A stretch of DNA of 64,000 bases from assembly GCF_008017825.1 (NCBI RefSeq), contig NZ_VRLS01000057.1:124001-188000 (forward strand). Reading direction: 5' to 3'. The position numbers were made by a program, and so were the translations under genes. The notes under the pieces were generated by a model, which was not told the DNA's origin, did not search any database, and was given only the letters and a program-made list of their open reading frames with translations. Every line of letters starts with the position of its first letter. Position 1 is the first letter of the stretch. This DNA comes from Mesonia sp008017825 (lineage in GTDB: Bacteria; Bacteroidota; Bacteroidia; Flavobacteriales; Flavobacteriaceae). Below, piece after piece: positions 36,801-44,588 of this stretch.

Positions 36801-38110
36801 TATTCTTCTGTAACCGGTTCGCCGTAAAGATCAAAATCTTCGGCTTGATTAATTTTTATTTGTGTAAAATCACCCGTCTTTAAATAGTATTTAGTAGCAT
36901 CTATTAAGACTTCATTATCTACATCGGGAGAATCATATTCTGTTCTCCCAACGAAGTAATTTCCTTCTTTACGGTCAATCACACATTTAAACACTTTTCC
37001 TATTTTTTGCTGATTTAATTCCCAAGAGATTTGCGATTGAATTTCCATAATCTCATTAGCACGTTCTTGTTTTACTTCTTCAGGAACATCATCCTCTAGG
37101 CTATATGCGTGTGTATTCTCTTCATGAGAATAGGTAAAAGCTCCTAAACGTTCAAAACGCATCTCTCTTACCCAGTCTTTTAATTCTTGAAAATGAGCTT
37201 CGGTTTCTCCAGGATATCCAACAATAAGTGTTGTTCTTATTGCCATTTGAGGAACGATTTCTCGGAATTTATGAATTAAGTCTGTAGTTTTTTTGTGGGT
37301 AGTCCCGCGACGCATAGATTTTAGCAAATCATCAGAAATATGCTGTAACGGAATATCGATATAATTACAAACTTTTGGTTCTTCTTTAATCACATCGAGT
37401 ACATCTTCCGGGAAACCGGTCGGGAAAGCATAATGCAAACGAATCCACTCAATCCCATCAACCTTTACCAGTTCACGAAGTAATTCTGCTAAAGCTCTTT
37501 TCTTATAAATATCTAACCCGTAATAGGTAAGATCTTGAGCAATAAGAATCAATTCTTTTACTCCGTCTCTCGCTAAACCTTGAGCTTCTTTTACCAATTG
37601 CTCGATGGGTGTAGATTTATGACCGCCACGCATTAAAGGAATTGCACAAAACGAACAAGGACGATCGCAACCTTCGGCAATTTTTAAAAAGGCATAATTT
37701 TTTGGCGTAGTCGTAACACGTTCTCCTAAAAGTTCGTGTTTATAATCGGCTCCTAAAGCTTTTAATAAAGAGGGCATCTCGGTAGTACCAAAATATTGAT
37801 CTACATTGGGAATTTCTTTCTGTAAATCTGGCTTATATCGCTCAGAAAGACAACCGGTAACGAAGACTTTATCTACAATACCTTCTTCTTTCTTTTGTGC
37901 ATATTCTAAAATAGTATTGACAGATTGCTCTTTAGCATTATCTATAAATCCGCAGGTGTTAATGACAACAATATTACCTTCTTCCTCGTGAACCACTTCT
38001 TTCTTATTGGCCTTAAGTTGCCCCATAAGTACTTCAGAATCATAAATATTCTTACTACACCCCAGCGTTACGACATTGATTTTATTTTTCTTCAGTGATT
38101 TTGTTCTCAT
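36800..38110 (-). CDS. rimO: Ribosomal protein S12 methylthiotransferase RimO
   Basis: Radical SAM enzyme that methylthiolates an Asp of ribosomal protein S12. Of 436 residues, the N-terminal MTTase domain supplies three cluster cysteines (VTLGCSKNIYDSEVLMG, NTCGFIDNAKEQS, VTGCLSERY); the radical SAM cluster is in GCDRPCSFCAIPLMRGGHKS. The C-terminal TRAM domain ends in DFDLYGEPV. RimO rather than MiaB is indicated by the GGHKSTPIEQL and IPLMRG context. It is downstream of ftsY in the conserved rpmB-ftsY-rimO order. Confidence 0.96.
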   Translation of the reverse strand: MRTKSLKKNKINVVTLGCSKNIYDSEVLMGQLKANKKEVVHEEEGNIVVINTCGFIDNAKEQSVNTILEYAQKKEEGIVDKVFVTGCLSERYKPDLQKEIPNVDQYFGTTEMPSLLKALGADYKHELLGERVTTTPKNYAFLKIAEGCDRPCSFCAIPLMRGGHKSTPIEQLVKEAQGLARDGVKELILIAQDLTYYGLDIYKKRALAELLRELVKVDGIEWIRLHYAFPTGFPEDVLDVIKEEPKVCNYIDIPLQHISDDLLKSMRRGTTHKKTTDLIHKFREIVPQMAIRTTLIVGYPGETEAHFQELKDWVREMRFERLGAFTYSHEENTHAYSLEDDVPEEVKQERANEIMEIQSQISWELNQQKIGKVFKCVIDRKEGNYFVGRTEYDSPDVDNEVLIDATKYYLKTGDFTQIKINQAEDFDLYGEPVTEE

Positions 38111-38200
38111 AGCAATTTTAAAAATGTGTGCAAAGATACAAAGCTTTTAAGACTTAAAGCTTTATTTAATTAAGGATGAATTTAAATATATAGAATTTAA

Positions 38201-38230
38201 AAAAAGCCATTCCGTAAAGAATGACTTTTT
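38201..38230 (-). terminator. Terminator of ftsY
   Basis: AAAAAGCCATTC (38201-38212) pairs with GAATGACTTTTT (38219-38230) with one G:T pair and a six-base loop, 20 bases downstream of the ftsY stop on the minus strand. Confidence 0.75.
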
Positions 38231-38250
38231 GTTTTCTTTTCTTGTAGGGT

Positions 38251-39207
38251 TTAGATGGTCTTTTTAAAGAAAGAGTCTACAAATTCTAATTTATTGAATA
38301 TTTGTAAATCTTCTATCCCCTCACCTACTCCTATGTATTTTACAGGAATTTGAAATTGATCACTAATACCAATAACAACTCCTCCTTTTGCTGTTCCATC
38401 AAGTTTGGTAACCGCTAAAGAGGTTACTTCTGTTGCTGCAGTAAATTGTTTAGCTTGTTCAAAAGCATTTTGTCCTGTACTACCATCTAATACCAATAAA
38501 ACTTCGTGCGGAGCATCTATAATTACTTTTTGCATCACTCGCTTTACTTTAGAAAGCTCGTTCATTAAGTTCACTTTATTATGGAGTCTACCCGCAGTAT
38601 CAATAATCACCACATCGGCATCCATTTTCACAGCACTCTGTAAAGTATCGAAAGCTACGGAAGCAGGATCACTACCCATACTCTGCTTTACAATAGGAAC
38701 ATCTACACGATCGGCCCACACCTGAAGTTGGTCTATTGCGGCAGCTCTAAAAGTATCTGCAGCTCCCAAAACTACTTTCTTACCTTGTGCTTTAAATTGA
38801 TGAGCCAATTTACCAATAGTCGTAGTTTTACCTACACCATTTACACCCACTACCATAATTACATATGGCTTTTTCTCGGAAATTAAATCTTTTTGTTCTC
38901 CTGAACCTGATTCGCTTAATAAACCTGCAATTTCTTCTCTCAAGATTACATCAAGCTCTGCTGTACCTAAGTATTTATCCTTAGCCACACGAGCCTCAAT
39001 ACGATCTATAATTTTAATAGTCGTTTTTACCCCAACATCACTCGCTACTAACACTTCTTCTAAATCATCTAAAACCTCATCATCAACTTTAGATTTTCCT
39101 GCAACGGCTTTACTTAGTTTGCCAAAGAAGTTTTCTTTTGACTTTTCTAAACCTTTGTCTAAGGTTTCTTTTTTTTCTTTTGAAAAAATTTTTTTAAAAA
39201 AACTCAT
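38251..39207 (-). CDS. ftsY: Signal recognition particle receptor FtsY
   Basis: GTPase that docks SRP-ribosome complexes at the membrane. The 318-residue protein has a short basic N-terminal region (no long acidic A domain), the N domain, then the SRP GTPase motifs GVNGVGKTTTIGKLAH (G1), DTFRAAAIDQLQVWADR, DTAGR (G3), TKLDGTAKGG (G4) and the C-terminal GVGEGIEDLQIF. It lies 210 bases after the DUF4295 gene and is followed by rimO. Confidence 0.97.
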   Translation of the reverse strand: MSFFKKIFSKEKKETLDKGLEKSKENFFGKLSKAVAGKSKVDDEVLDDLEEVLVASDVGVKTTIKIIDRIEARVAKDKYLGTAELDVILREEIAGLLSESGSGEQKDLISEKKPYVIMVVGVNGVGKTTTIGKLAHQFKAQGKKVVLGAADTFRAAAIDQLQVWADRVDVPIVKQSMGSDPASVAFDTLQSAVKMDADVVIIDTAGRLHNKVNLMNELSKVKRVMQKVIIDAPHEVLLVLDGSTGQNAFEQAKQFTAATEVTSLAVTKLDGTAKGGVVIGISDQFQIPVKYIGVGEGIEDLQIFNKLEFVDSFFKKTI

Positions 39208-39369
39208 ACGCTATACTTATGTGTGTTAGGCATAAGGGCAACCTTAGAGCTTTTTTAGTAAAAATATAAAAAGCAACTACCCAAAAACCTAACTTTCTCA
39301 TCTTAAAATTAAATTAATAAAATAAGAAACGCTCAAATTAAATGTTTCGCAAATATACACAAAAACAAA

Positions 39370-39397
39370 AAGCCGTCTCGAAAATTCGAAACGGCTT
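39370..39397 (-). terminator. Terminator after the rpmB-rpmG-DUF4295 operon
   Basis: AAGCCGT (39370-39376) pairs with ACGGCTT (39391-39397), and TCGAA with TTCGA inside it. On the minus strand it is followed by a T-rich tract, 20 bases after the DUF4295 stop. Confidence 0.82.
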
Positions 39398-39417
39398 AGT
39401 TATTTTTTTATAAGTAT

Positions 39418-39570
39418 TTATTTCTTATCGAAATAATCCTTTACATCTTCTGGCGCCATAATAGCTTCTTCAAAAGTATAAGCTCCAGATTTTGGAGATT
39501 TTACCATTTTGATCGCTTTACTAAGCCTCTTTGATCCTGTTTGTAACGATGCTACCGATTTCTTTGCCAT
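39418..39570 (-). CDS. DUF4295 small basic protein (probable Bacteroidota 50S protein)
   Basis: A 50-residue basic protein read from the ATG at 39570: begins MAKKSVASLQTGSKRLSKA and ends APEDVKDYFDKK. This is the DUF4295 family, confined to Bacteroidota as far as I know; from memory it has been assigned as the extra ribosomal protein bL38, which fits its place six bases downstream of rpmG in the L28-L33 operon. The family call is firm, the ribosomal assignment is from memory and not shown by the sequence alone. Confidence 0.9.
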   Translation of the reverse strand: MAKKSVASLQTGSKRLSKAIKMVKSPKSGAYTFEEAIMAPEDVKDYFDKK

Positions 39571-39576
39571 AACTTA

Positions 39577-39759
39577 TTACTTTATTTCTTTATGAACCGT
39601 CATTTTGTTAAGAATTGGGTTAAATTTCTTTAACTCCATTCTATCCGGCGTATTCTTTTTATTTTTTGTGGTAATATATCTAGAGGTACCTGGTTTACCA
39701 GATCCTTTATGCTCTGTGCATTCTAATATTACTTGAACTCTATTTCCTTTCTTTGCCAT
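39577..39759 (-). CDS. rpmG: 50S ribosomal protein L33
   Basis: A 60-residue bL33: begins MAKKGNRVQVILECTEH, then SRYITTKNKKNTPDRMELKK, the family signature. Only one cysteine is present, so this is the zinc-free form. It sits between rpmB and DUF4295 with gaps of 24 and 6 bases. Confidence 0.97.
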   Translation of the reverse strand: MAKKGNRVQVILECTEHKGSGKPGTSRYITTKNKKNTPDRMELKKFNPILNKMTVHKEIK

Positions 39760-39783
39760 TGCTCTAAGATATTAAAGGTAAGA

Positions 39784-40023
39784 TTACTTTTTTAAGAATC
39801 CTTTTTCTCTCGCTTCTTTAATCACAGCAGAGATTCCTTTTTTATTAATGTTTTTTAATGCGGAAGTCGATACTTTTAAAGTTACCCACTTATCCTCTTC
39901 TGGGATATAAAAACGTTTTTTAACTAAATTGGCGTTAAATTTACGCTTAGTTTTATTCATAGCGTGAGAAACATTGTTTCCTACCATCGCTTTTTTACCC
40001 GTAAGTTCACAAACTCTTGACAT
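39784..40023 (-). CDS. rpmB: 50S ribosomal protein L28
   Basis: A 79-residue bL28: begins MSRVCELTGKKAMVGNNVSH, then KTKRKFNANLVKKRFYIPEE and KVSTSALKNINKKGI. The zinc-binding CxxC pairs are absent. First gene of the L28-L33-DUF4295 operon, with a promoter at 40061-40091. Confidence 0.97.
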   Translation of the reverse strand: MSRVCELTGKKAMVGNNVSHAMNKTKRKFNANLVKKRFYIPEEDKWVTLKVSTSALKNINKKGISAVIKEAREKGFLKK

Positions 40024-40060
40024 TTTTTCTAATCTTTTCTCGTTATTTCAAAACAGGATG

Positions 40061-40091
40061 CAAATTAACGATATTTTAATCTAATCTCCAA
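40061..40091 (-). promoter_or_regulatory. Candidate promoter of the rpmB operon
   Basis: On the minus strand TTG (40089-40091) is followed after 20 bases by TTAATTTG (40061-40068), one mismatch from TAnnTTTG. The rpmB ATG is 38 bases downstream. Confidence 0.45.
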
Positions 40092-40118
40092 CAATATCTT
40101 CATAAAAAATTAAGATAA

Positions 40119-41360
40119 TTATGAAAAATAGCTTAAAAGAATTTCCTGCGCCTTTATTACTGCCTTTTCAATCACTTTTTCTCTTTTATTTCCGAAGTTA
40201 AATTGATAGACTTTTTCTTCTTTTTCACTCACTAAAGCAATATATACTGTCCCTAACTCTGCATCACTATCTCCTTTTGTAGGACCTGCATTACCCGTAG
40301 TCGCAATAGCTACGTCTGCCTTAAACAATTTCCTCGCTTTTAAAGCCATTTGAAGGGTTACTTCTTCACTTACCACACTAAACCTATCAATAAGCTCTGT
40401 AGGGATTCCTAAAACATCATTTTTACTACTGGTGGCATAAGTCACAATACTTCCTTTAAAGTACTGGGACGCACCAGGATATGAGGTAAACCTAGAAGCT
40501 ACTTCTCCCCCGGTACAACTTTCTGCAGTAACTAGTGTTTTTTTATGTTCAACAAACTTTTGGGCAATTTGTTCTTCTAAAGTTTCTTCTCCTTCAAAAC
40601 CTTTAATAATATCACCTATAATATGCTGAAGCTTCTCTATTTCTGATTCAATTGAGTTTTCTAAAAATTCTCTTTCACTTCCCCGAGCACTTAGGCGTAA
40701 TCTTACTCTTCCTAAACTAGGTAAATAAGCTAATTTAATATGATTAGGAAGAGCTGTCTCCCAGCTTTCAATTTTTTCCGCAATAGCACTTTCTCCTAAT
40801 CCGTAAGTTAAAATCGTTTTATGAACAATATGAGGTCTTTCAAATTTTTGCTGAAGTCTAGGTAACACTTCATTATCTAAAAGTGCTTTCATTTCATAAG
40901 GAACACCTGGCAGTGAAATATATACAACATTGTTTTCATCAAACCACATTCCCGGAGCCGTACCATACTCGTTATTAAGAGCTATAGCCTTAGATGGAAT
41001 CAAAGCTTGATCTCTATTAAGTTGAGAGATAGGAGTATCTACATATTTTTCAAACAATTTTTCTACGTGAGAAAGAACTTTCTCATTTACCACATAAGAA
41101 TCATTAAAATACTCACATAGTGTTTTTTTAGTCAAATCGTCATTGGTAGGTCCTAAACCTCCAGTAATAATAACTATATGAGCTCTTCCACTTACATCAT
41201 TCAGCGTTTGAGTAATATGCTCTTTTGTATCTTTTATAGAAGTGATTTGACCAACTTCTACTCCAATAGAATTTAATTTTTTTGAGATATAAGCTGAATT
41301 GGTATCTACAATCTGACCAATTAAAATTTCATCTCCAATAGTTATTATTTCTGCAATCAT
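40119..41360 (-). CDS. cinA: CinA family nicotinamide-nucleotide amidohydrolase
   Basis: 413 residues from the ATG at 41360 (MIAEIITIGDEILIGQIVDT); an upstream in-frame start would extend into the HPt gene and is not used. The N-terminal MoCF-like domain (COG1058) shows TGGLGPTNDDLTKKTLCEY and SLPGVPYEMKALL; the C-terminal PncC domain shows TAESCTGGEVASRFTSYPGA and ATTGNAGPTKGDSDAELG, expected to deamidate NMN. Its ATG overlaps the stop of the HPt gene by four bases, so translation is coupled. Confidence 0.94.
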   Translation of the reverse strand: MIAEIITIGDEILIGQIVDTNSAYISKKLNSIGVEVGQITSIKDTKEHITQTLNDVSGRAHIVIITGGLGPTNDDLTKKTLCEYFNDSYVVNEKVLSHVEKLFEKYVDTPISQLNRDQALIPSKAIALNNEYGTAPGMWFDENNVVYISLPGVPYEMKALLDNEVLPRLQQKFERPHIVHKTILTYGLGESAIAEKIESWETALPNHIKLAYLPSLGRVRLRLSARGSEREFLENSIESEIEKLQHIIGDIIKGFEGEETLEEQIAQKFVEHKKTLVTAESCTGGEVASRFTSYPGASQYFKGSIVTYATSSKNDVLGIPTELIDRFSVVSEEVTLQMALKARKLFKADVAIATTGNAGPTKGDSDAELGTVYIALVSEKEEKVYQFNFGNKREKVIEKAVIKAQEILLSYFS

Positions 41361-41698
41361 ATGACTTGAAAATCTTCTTTTAAAGATTCGCAAGCTAACA
41401 AAACTTTCTTTTCAATAAGGCTTACATCCTCTAAAATATCTTTTCTCGTTACTCTATCTTTAGACCAAGATTCCAATCTTTTAATATTTTCTAAAAGTTC
41501 TAAACCAAAAATCTGCAAATTTGGTTTCATTTTATGAGCCACACTATAAGCCAATTCTGGATTATTATTTTCAACTGCTTCTCTCATCAGGTTGATATCT
41601 GGAGGAAGTTCTTCTAGAAATGCTTTTACTATTTCCACGACAAAATCATCATCCCCCCCAGCCATTTCTTTTACCTGTTGCAAATCGTATATTTTCAT
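41357..41698 (-). CDS. Stand-alone HPt phosphotransfer protein
   Basis: A 113-residue helical protein with the HPt signature ELAYSVAHKMKPNLQIFGLE, in which His55 is the phosphorylated residue. No receiver or kinase gene adjoins it: upstream is a FAH-family gene (one-base overlap), downstream is cinA (four-base overlap). Candidate partners in the window are the receiver at 9926-10477 and the kinases at 4030-9876, but nothing in the sequence proves that link. Confidence 0.88.
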   Translation of the reverse strand: MKIYDLQQVKEMAGGDDDFVVEIVKAFLEELPPDINLMREAVENNNPELAYSVAHKMKPNLQIFGLELLENIKRLESWSKDRVTRKDILEDVSLIEKKVLLACESLKEDFQVI

Positions 41699-42312
41699 TA
41701 TTTCACTTTAATTTGAAAAACAGATTCATTTTCAATATATCCATTTAACACGTCATTGGTTTTAACTCTCCCAACTCCTTCGGGAGTACCTGTAAAAATA
41801 ATGTCTCCGATTTTCAAAGTAAAGAATTGTGAAACATATTCGATTATCTCATCGATTTGGCAGAGCATATGCGCAGTATTTCCTTTTTGAACCTCTTCTC
41901 CATTCCTCTGTAATGAAAAATTGATATTTTGAAGACTCTCAAATTCTTCTTTTGAAAACCATTTTTCTCCAATTACTGCAGATCCATCAAATGCTTTAGA
42001 TTTTTCCCAAGGCAATCCTTTTTCTTTTAATTGTGATTGCAAGTCTCTAGCCGTAAAATCTATACCCAATCCAATTTCATCATAATATTTATGAGCAAAT
42101 TTAGACTGAATATATTTCCCAACTTTATTAATCTTTACCAGAAGTTCAACTTCATAATGAACATCATCAGAAAAATCTGGAATAAAAAATGGTTGTTTTT
42201 TTAAAAGTACAGCAGTATCGGGTTTTAAAAAAATTACAGGATCTGTAGCTCTTTCATTTTTTAACTCCTCAATATGCTTAGCATAATTTCTTCCTATGCA
42301 AATAATCTTCAT
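41698..42312 (-). CDS. Fumarylacetoacetate hydrolase family protein
   Basis: A 204-residue FAH-fold enzyme. Motifs: MKIICIGRNYAKHIEEL, DPVIFLKPDTAVL, then the metal-binding acidic residues in DVHYEVELLVKINK and GIDFTARDLQ, and DIIFTGTPEGVGRVKTND. Such short members hydrolyse or decarboxylate small 2-oxo acids such as acylpyruvates or oxaloacetate. Overlaps the HPt ATG by one base and follows the exonuclease by six, so four unlike genes share a transcript. Confidence 0.92.
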   Translation of the reverse strand: MKIICIGRNYAKHIEELKNERATDPVIFLKPDTAVLLKKQPFFIPDFSDDVHYEVELLVKINKVGKYIQSKFAHKYYDEIGLGIDFTARDLQSQLKEKGLPWEKSKAFDGSAVIGEKWFSKEEFESLQNINFSLQRNGEEVQKGNTAHMLCQIDEIIEYVSQFFTLKIGDIIFTGTPEGVGRVKTNDVLNGYIENESVFQIKVK

Positions 42313-42318
42313 ACCGCC

Positions 42319-43095
42319 TTAATTCAAGTTATCTGATAGTTTTTTTAGCTTGATTGCTGTCAAAACCTTTTTTGTATATAAAGGAAAATCTGCGTTTTGT
42401 ATCCAACCATAATACCCTGGTTCTTTTTCAAATACTTCTTCTACTAATTTACCTCGATGCTTTCCAAAAGAAAACACCTCTTCTCCTTTTTTATTGTAGG
42501 CTATAAACCCTGCAAAATCTACAAATTTCTTATGAGCACTAAATTCTGCTAACCATTTCATATCATTTTCTAAATCTGGATATTTATCTAACTGCGATTC
42601 CAAAACTTCAAAAGTAGCGTTAGTATCCGCTTCAGCAGAATGTGCGTTTGTTAAATCTTTATCGCAGTAGAATTTATAAGCTGCCTCTAAAGTTCGTTTT
42701 TCTTTTTTATGAAAGATGGTTTGTACATCAACCGCCAAAGCGCTTTTAATATCAAAATCTATTCCTGCTCGAAGAAACTCTTCAGCTAAAAGTGGAATAT
42801 CAAAACGGTTACTATTATACCCCCCCAAGTCACAACCTTTAATCATTTCATACACCTTTTTAGAAAGGTCTTTAAATGTAGGTTCATCTTTTATATCGTC
42901 ATAACTTATGCCGTGAATCTTTGTAACTTCTGCTGGTATCTCCATTTCGGGATTTACACGCCATGTATAGCTTTCTTTATTTCCGTTAGGAAAAACTTTA
43001 AGTATAGCAATTTCTACAATTCTATCTTTGGCAATATTGGTTCCGGTAGTTTCTAAATCGAAGAAACAAATGGGTTTGGTTAAATTTAATTTCAT
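42319..43095 (-). CDS. DnaQ-like 3'-5' exonuclease with ExoX-type C-terminal domain
   Basis: A 258-residue DEDDh exonuclease: CFFDLETTGTNIAKDRIVE (D, E), NSNRFDIPLLAEEFLRAG (D) and NAHSAEADTNATFEVLE (H, D). The C-terminal part, FAGFIAYNKKGEEVFSFGKH then GYYGWIQNADFP, resembles the small domain at the end of ExoX and the free-standing DUF3820 protein at 18309-18548. Likely trims single-stranded DNA in repair. First gene of the run leading to FAH, HPt and cinA. Confidence 0.92.
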   Translation of the reverse strand: MKLNLTKPICFFDLETTGTNIAKDRIVEIAILKVFPNGNKESYTWRVNPEMEIPAEVTKIHGISYDDIKDEPTFKDLSKKVYEMIKGCDLGGYNSNRFDIPLLAEEFLRAGIDFDIKSALAVDVQTIFHKKEKRTLEAAYKFYCDKDLTNAHSAEADTNATFEVLESQLDKYPDLENDMKWLAEFSAHKKFVDFAGFIAYNKKGEEVFSFGKHRGKLVEEVFEKEPGYYGWIQNADFPLYTKKVLTAIKLKKLSDNLN

Positions 43096-43140
43096 GGTAT
43101 GGATTTTTGTAAAGATACTATATCACAAATTGTTTCATAA

Positions 43141-43171
43141 AAAAAAGCCCGAAACTTAATTCGGACTCCTT
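43141..43171 (-). terminator. Probable terminator of the E2 gene
   Basis: CCGAA (43149-43153) pairs with TTCGG (43160-43164) inside longer but bulged A-run and T-run arms, 26 bases after the E2 stop on the minus strand. Weaker than the other hairpins in the window. Confidence 0.5.
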
Positions 43172-43196
43172 TTTTCTTTAATTTATTGATCTTAAT

Positions 43197-44504
43197 TTAG
43201 ACCGCTCTAGAATCATCAAAAGCTTCTAAATACTGAGCAACGCGTTGTACAAATTGACCTCCTAGAGCTCCATTTACTACACGATGATCGTAGCTATGAG
43301 ATAAGAACATTTTATAGCGAATCCCGATAAAATCTCCGTCTGGAGTTTCCACCACAGCAGGAACTTTTCGTATAGCTCCTAAGGCTAAAATTGCTACTTG
43401 AGGTTGATTAATAATTGGAGTTCCCATAATGCTTCCAAAAGTACCTACATTGGTAACTGTATAGGTACCTCCTTGCGTATCATCTGGTTTTAACTTTCCT
43501 CCTCTTGCACGTCCTGCTAAATCATTTACAGCTTTAGACATTCCTACAAGATTAAGACGGTCTGCATTTTTAATTACAGGAACAATTAAATCTCCATTTG
43601 GTAAAGCTGCAGCCATACCAAGGTTGATATTCTTTCTTTTTATGATTTTATCTCCGTCAACAGAAATGTTAATCATAGGAAAGTCTTTTATAGCTTTTGC
43701 TACTGCTTCCATAAAAATTGGAGTAAAAGTAATTTTTTCTCCTTCTTTCTTTTGGAATTCGTTTTTCACCTTATTTCTCCAGTTCCAAATCTTAGTCACA
43801 TCTACTTCAATAAATGACTGTACGTGTGCTGACGTTTGAACACTGTTAACCATATGATGAGAAATCATTTTGCCCATTCTGGTCATTTCGATAATTTCAT
43901 CATCCCCGTTTACACTAATAGGAGCAGCAGCTGGCTTTTGAGTTTTCGCTTCCGCGGAAGCGTTATTAGCAGCAACTGGCGGAGTAGAGCTTTGATTCTT
44001 CCCTCTATTCGCTACAAAGTCTAATATATCATTTTTGGTTACCCTACCATCTTTTCCAGTCCCCTGAATAGATTCTAATTCGTTTAAACCAATATTTTCT
44101 TCTTGAGCTATATTTTTAACTAAAGGAGAGTAAAAACGATCGCTAGATGAAAAGTCTTGAGAAACAACTGCTTCTCTAGCCTGATTCACCATATCTTCTG
44201 CCTGTTGTGTGTTTACTTCTTCTTTGTCTTCGCTAGAACTGGGCGCTGGTGCAGGAACATCTCCATCAGTTTCTATAATCGCAATCGTCTGGCCTACTTT
44301 CACTACATCATCTGGGCCAAATAATTTTTCAACTAAAGTTCCTTCTACTTCACTAGGCACTTCACTATCCACTTTGTCGGTAGCAATCTCTAAAACTGCT
44401 TCATCCTCTTCAATTTTCTCTCCAACTTCTTTTAACCAATTGGTAATGGTTGCCTCTGCAACGCTCTCCCCCATCTTAGGAAGTTTTAATTCAAATTTTG
44501 CCAT
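43197..44504 (-). CDS. 2-oxo acid dehydrogenase E2 (dihydrolipoamide acyltransferase)
   Basis: The 435-residue core subunit of a 2-oxo acid dehydrogenase complex. One lipoyl domain (residues 1-76, lipoylated Lys in EIATDKVDSEVPS), a linker with the palindrome-coded ASAEA, an E1/E3-binding domain (FYSPLVKNIAQEENIGLNEL), and the catalytic domain. The active-site segment is SYDHRVVNGALGG: His407 is present, but the partner Asp of DHRxxDG is Asn411. No E1 genes adjoin; an E3 (lpdA) is at 54017. Branched-chain, 2-oxoglutarate or pyruvate specificity cannot be told from here. Confidence 0.92.
   Translation of the reverse strand: MAKFELKLPKMGESVAEATITNWLKEVGEKIEEDEAVLEIATDKVDSEVPSEVEGTLVEKLFGPDDVVKVGQTIAIIETDGDVPAPAPSSSEDKEEVNTQQAEDMVNQAREAVVSQDFSSSDRFYSPLVKNIAQEENIGLNELESIQGTGKDGRVTKNDILDFVANRGKNQSSTPPVAANNASAEAKTQKPAAAPISVNGDDEIIEMTRMGKMISHHMVNSVQTSAHVQSFIEVDVTKIWNWRNKVKNEFQKKEGEKITFTPIFMEAVAKAIKDFPMINISVDGDKIIKRKNINLGMAAALPNGDLIVPVIKNADRLNLVGMSKAVNDLAGRARGGKLKPDDTQGGTYTVTNVGTFGSIMGTPIINQPQVAILALGAIRKVPAVVETPDGDFIGIRYKMFLSHSYDHRVVNGALGGQFVQRVAQYLEAFDDSRAV
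43947..43962. repeat. Palindrome CGCTTCCGCGGAAGCG inside the E2 gene
   Basis: A perfect 16-bp palindrome, the longest of its family in this window. It falls in the flexible linker of the E2 protein and is read as NASAEAK on the minus strand. Confidence 0.85.
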
Positions 44505-44588
44505 ATCTTTAACCTAAAAGTGTGTTTTTTTATTTTGGTTGCGAATTTAATGAAAAAAACGCATTATGAATATCTATTTTGCAAAGTT

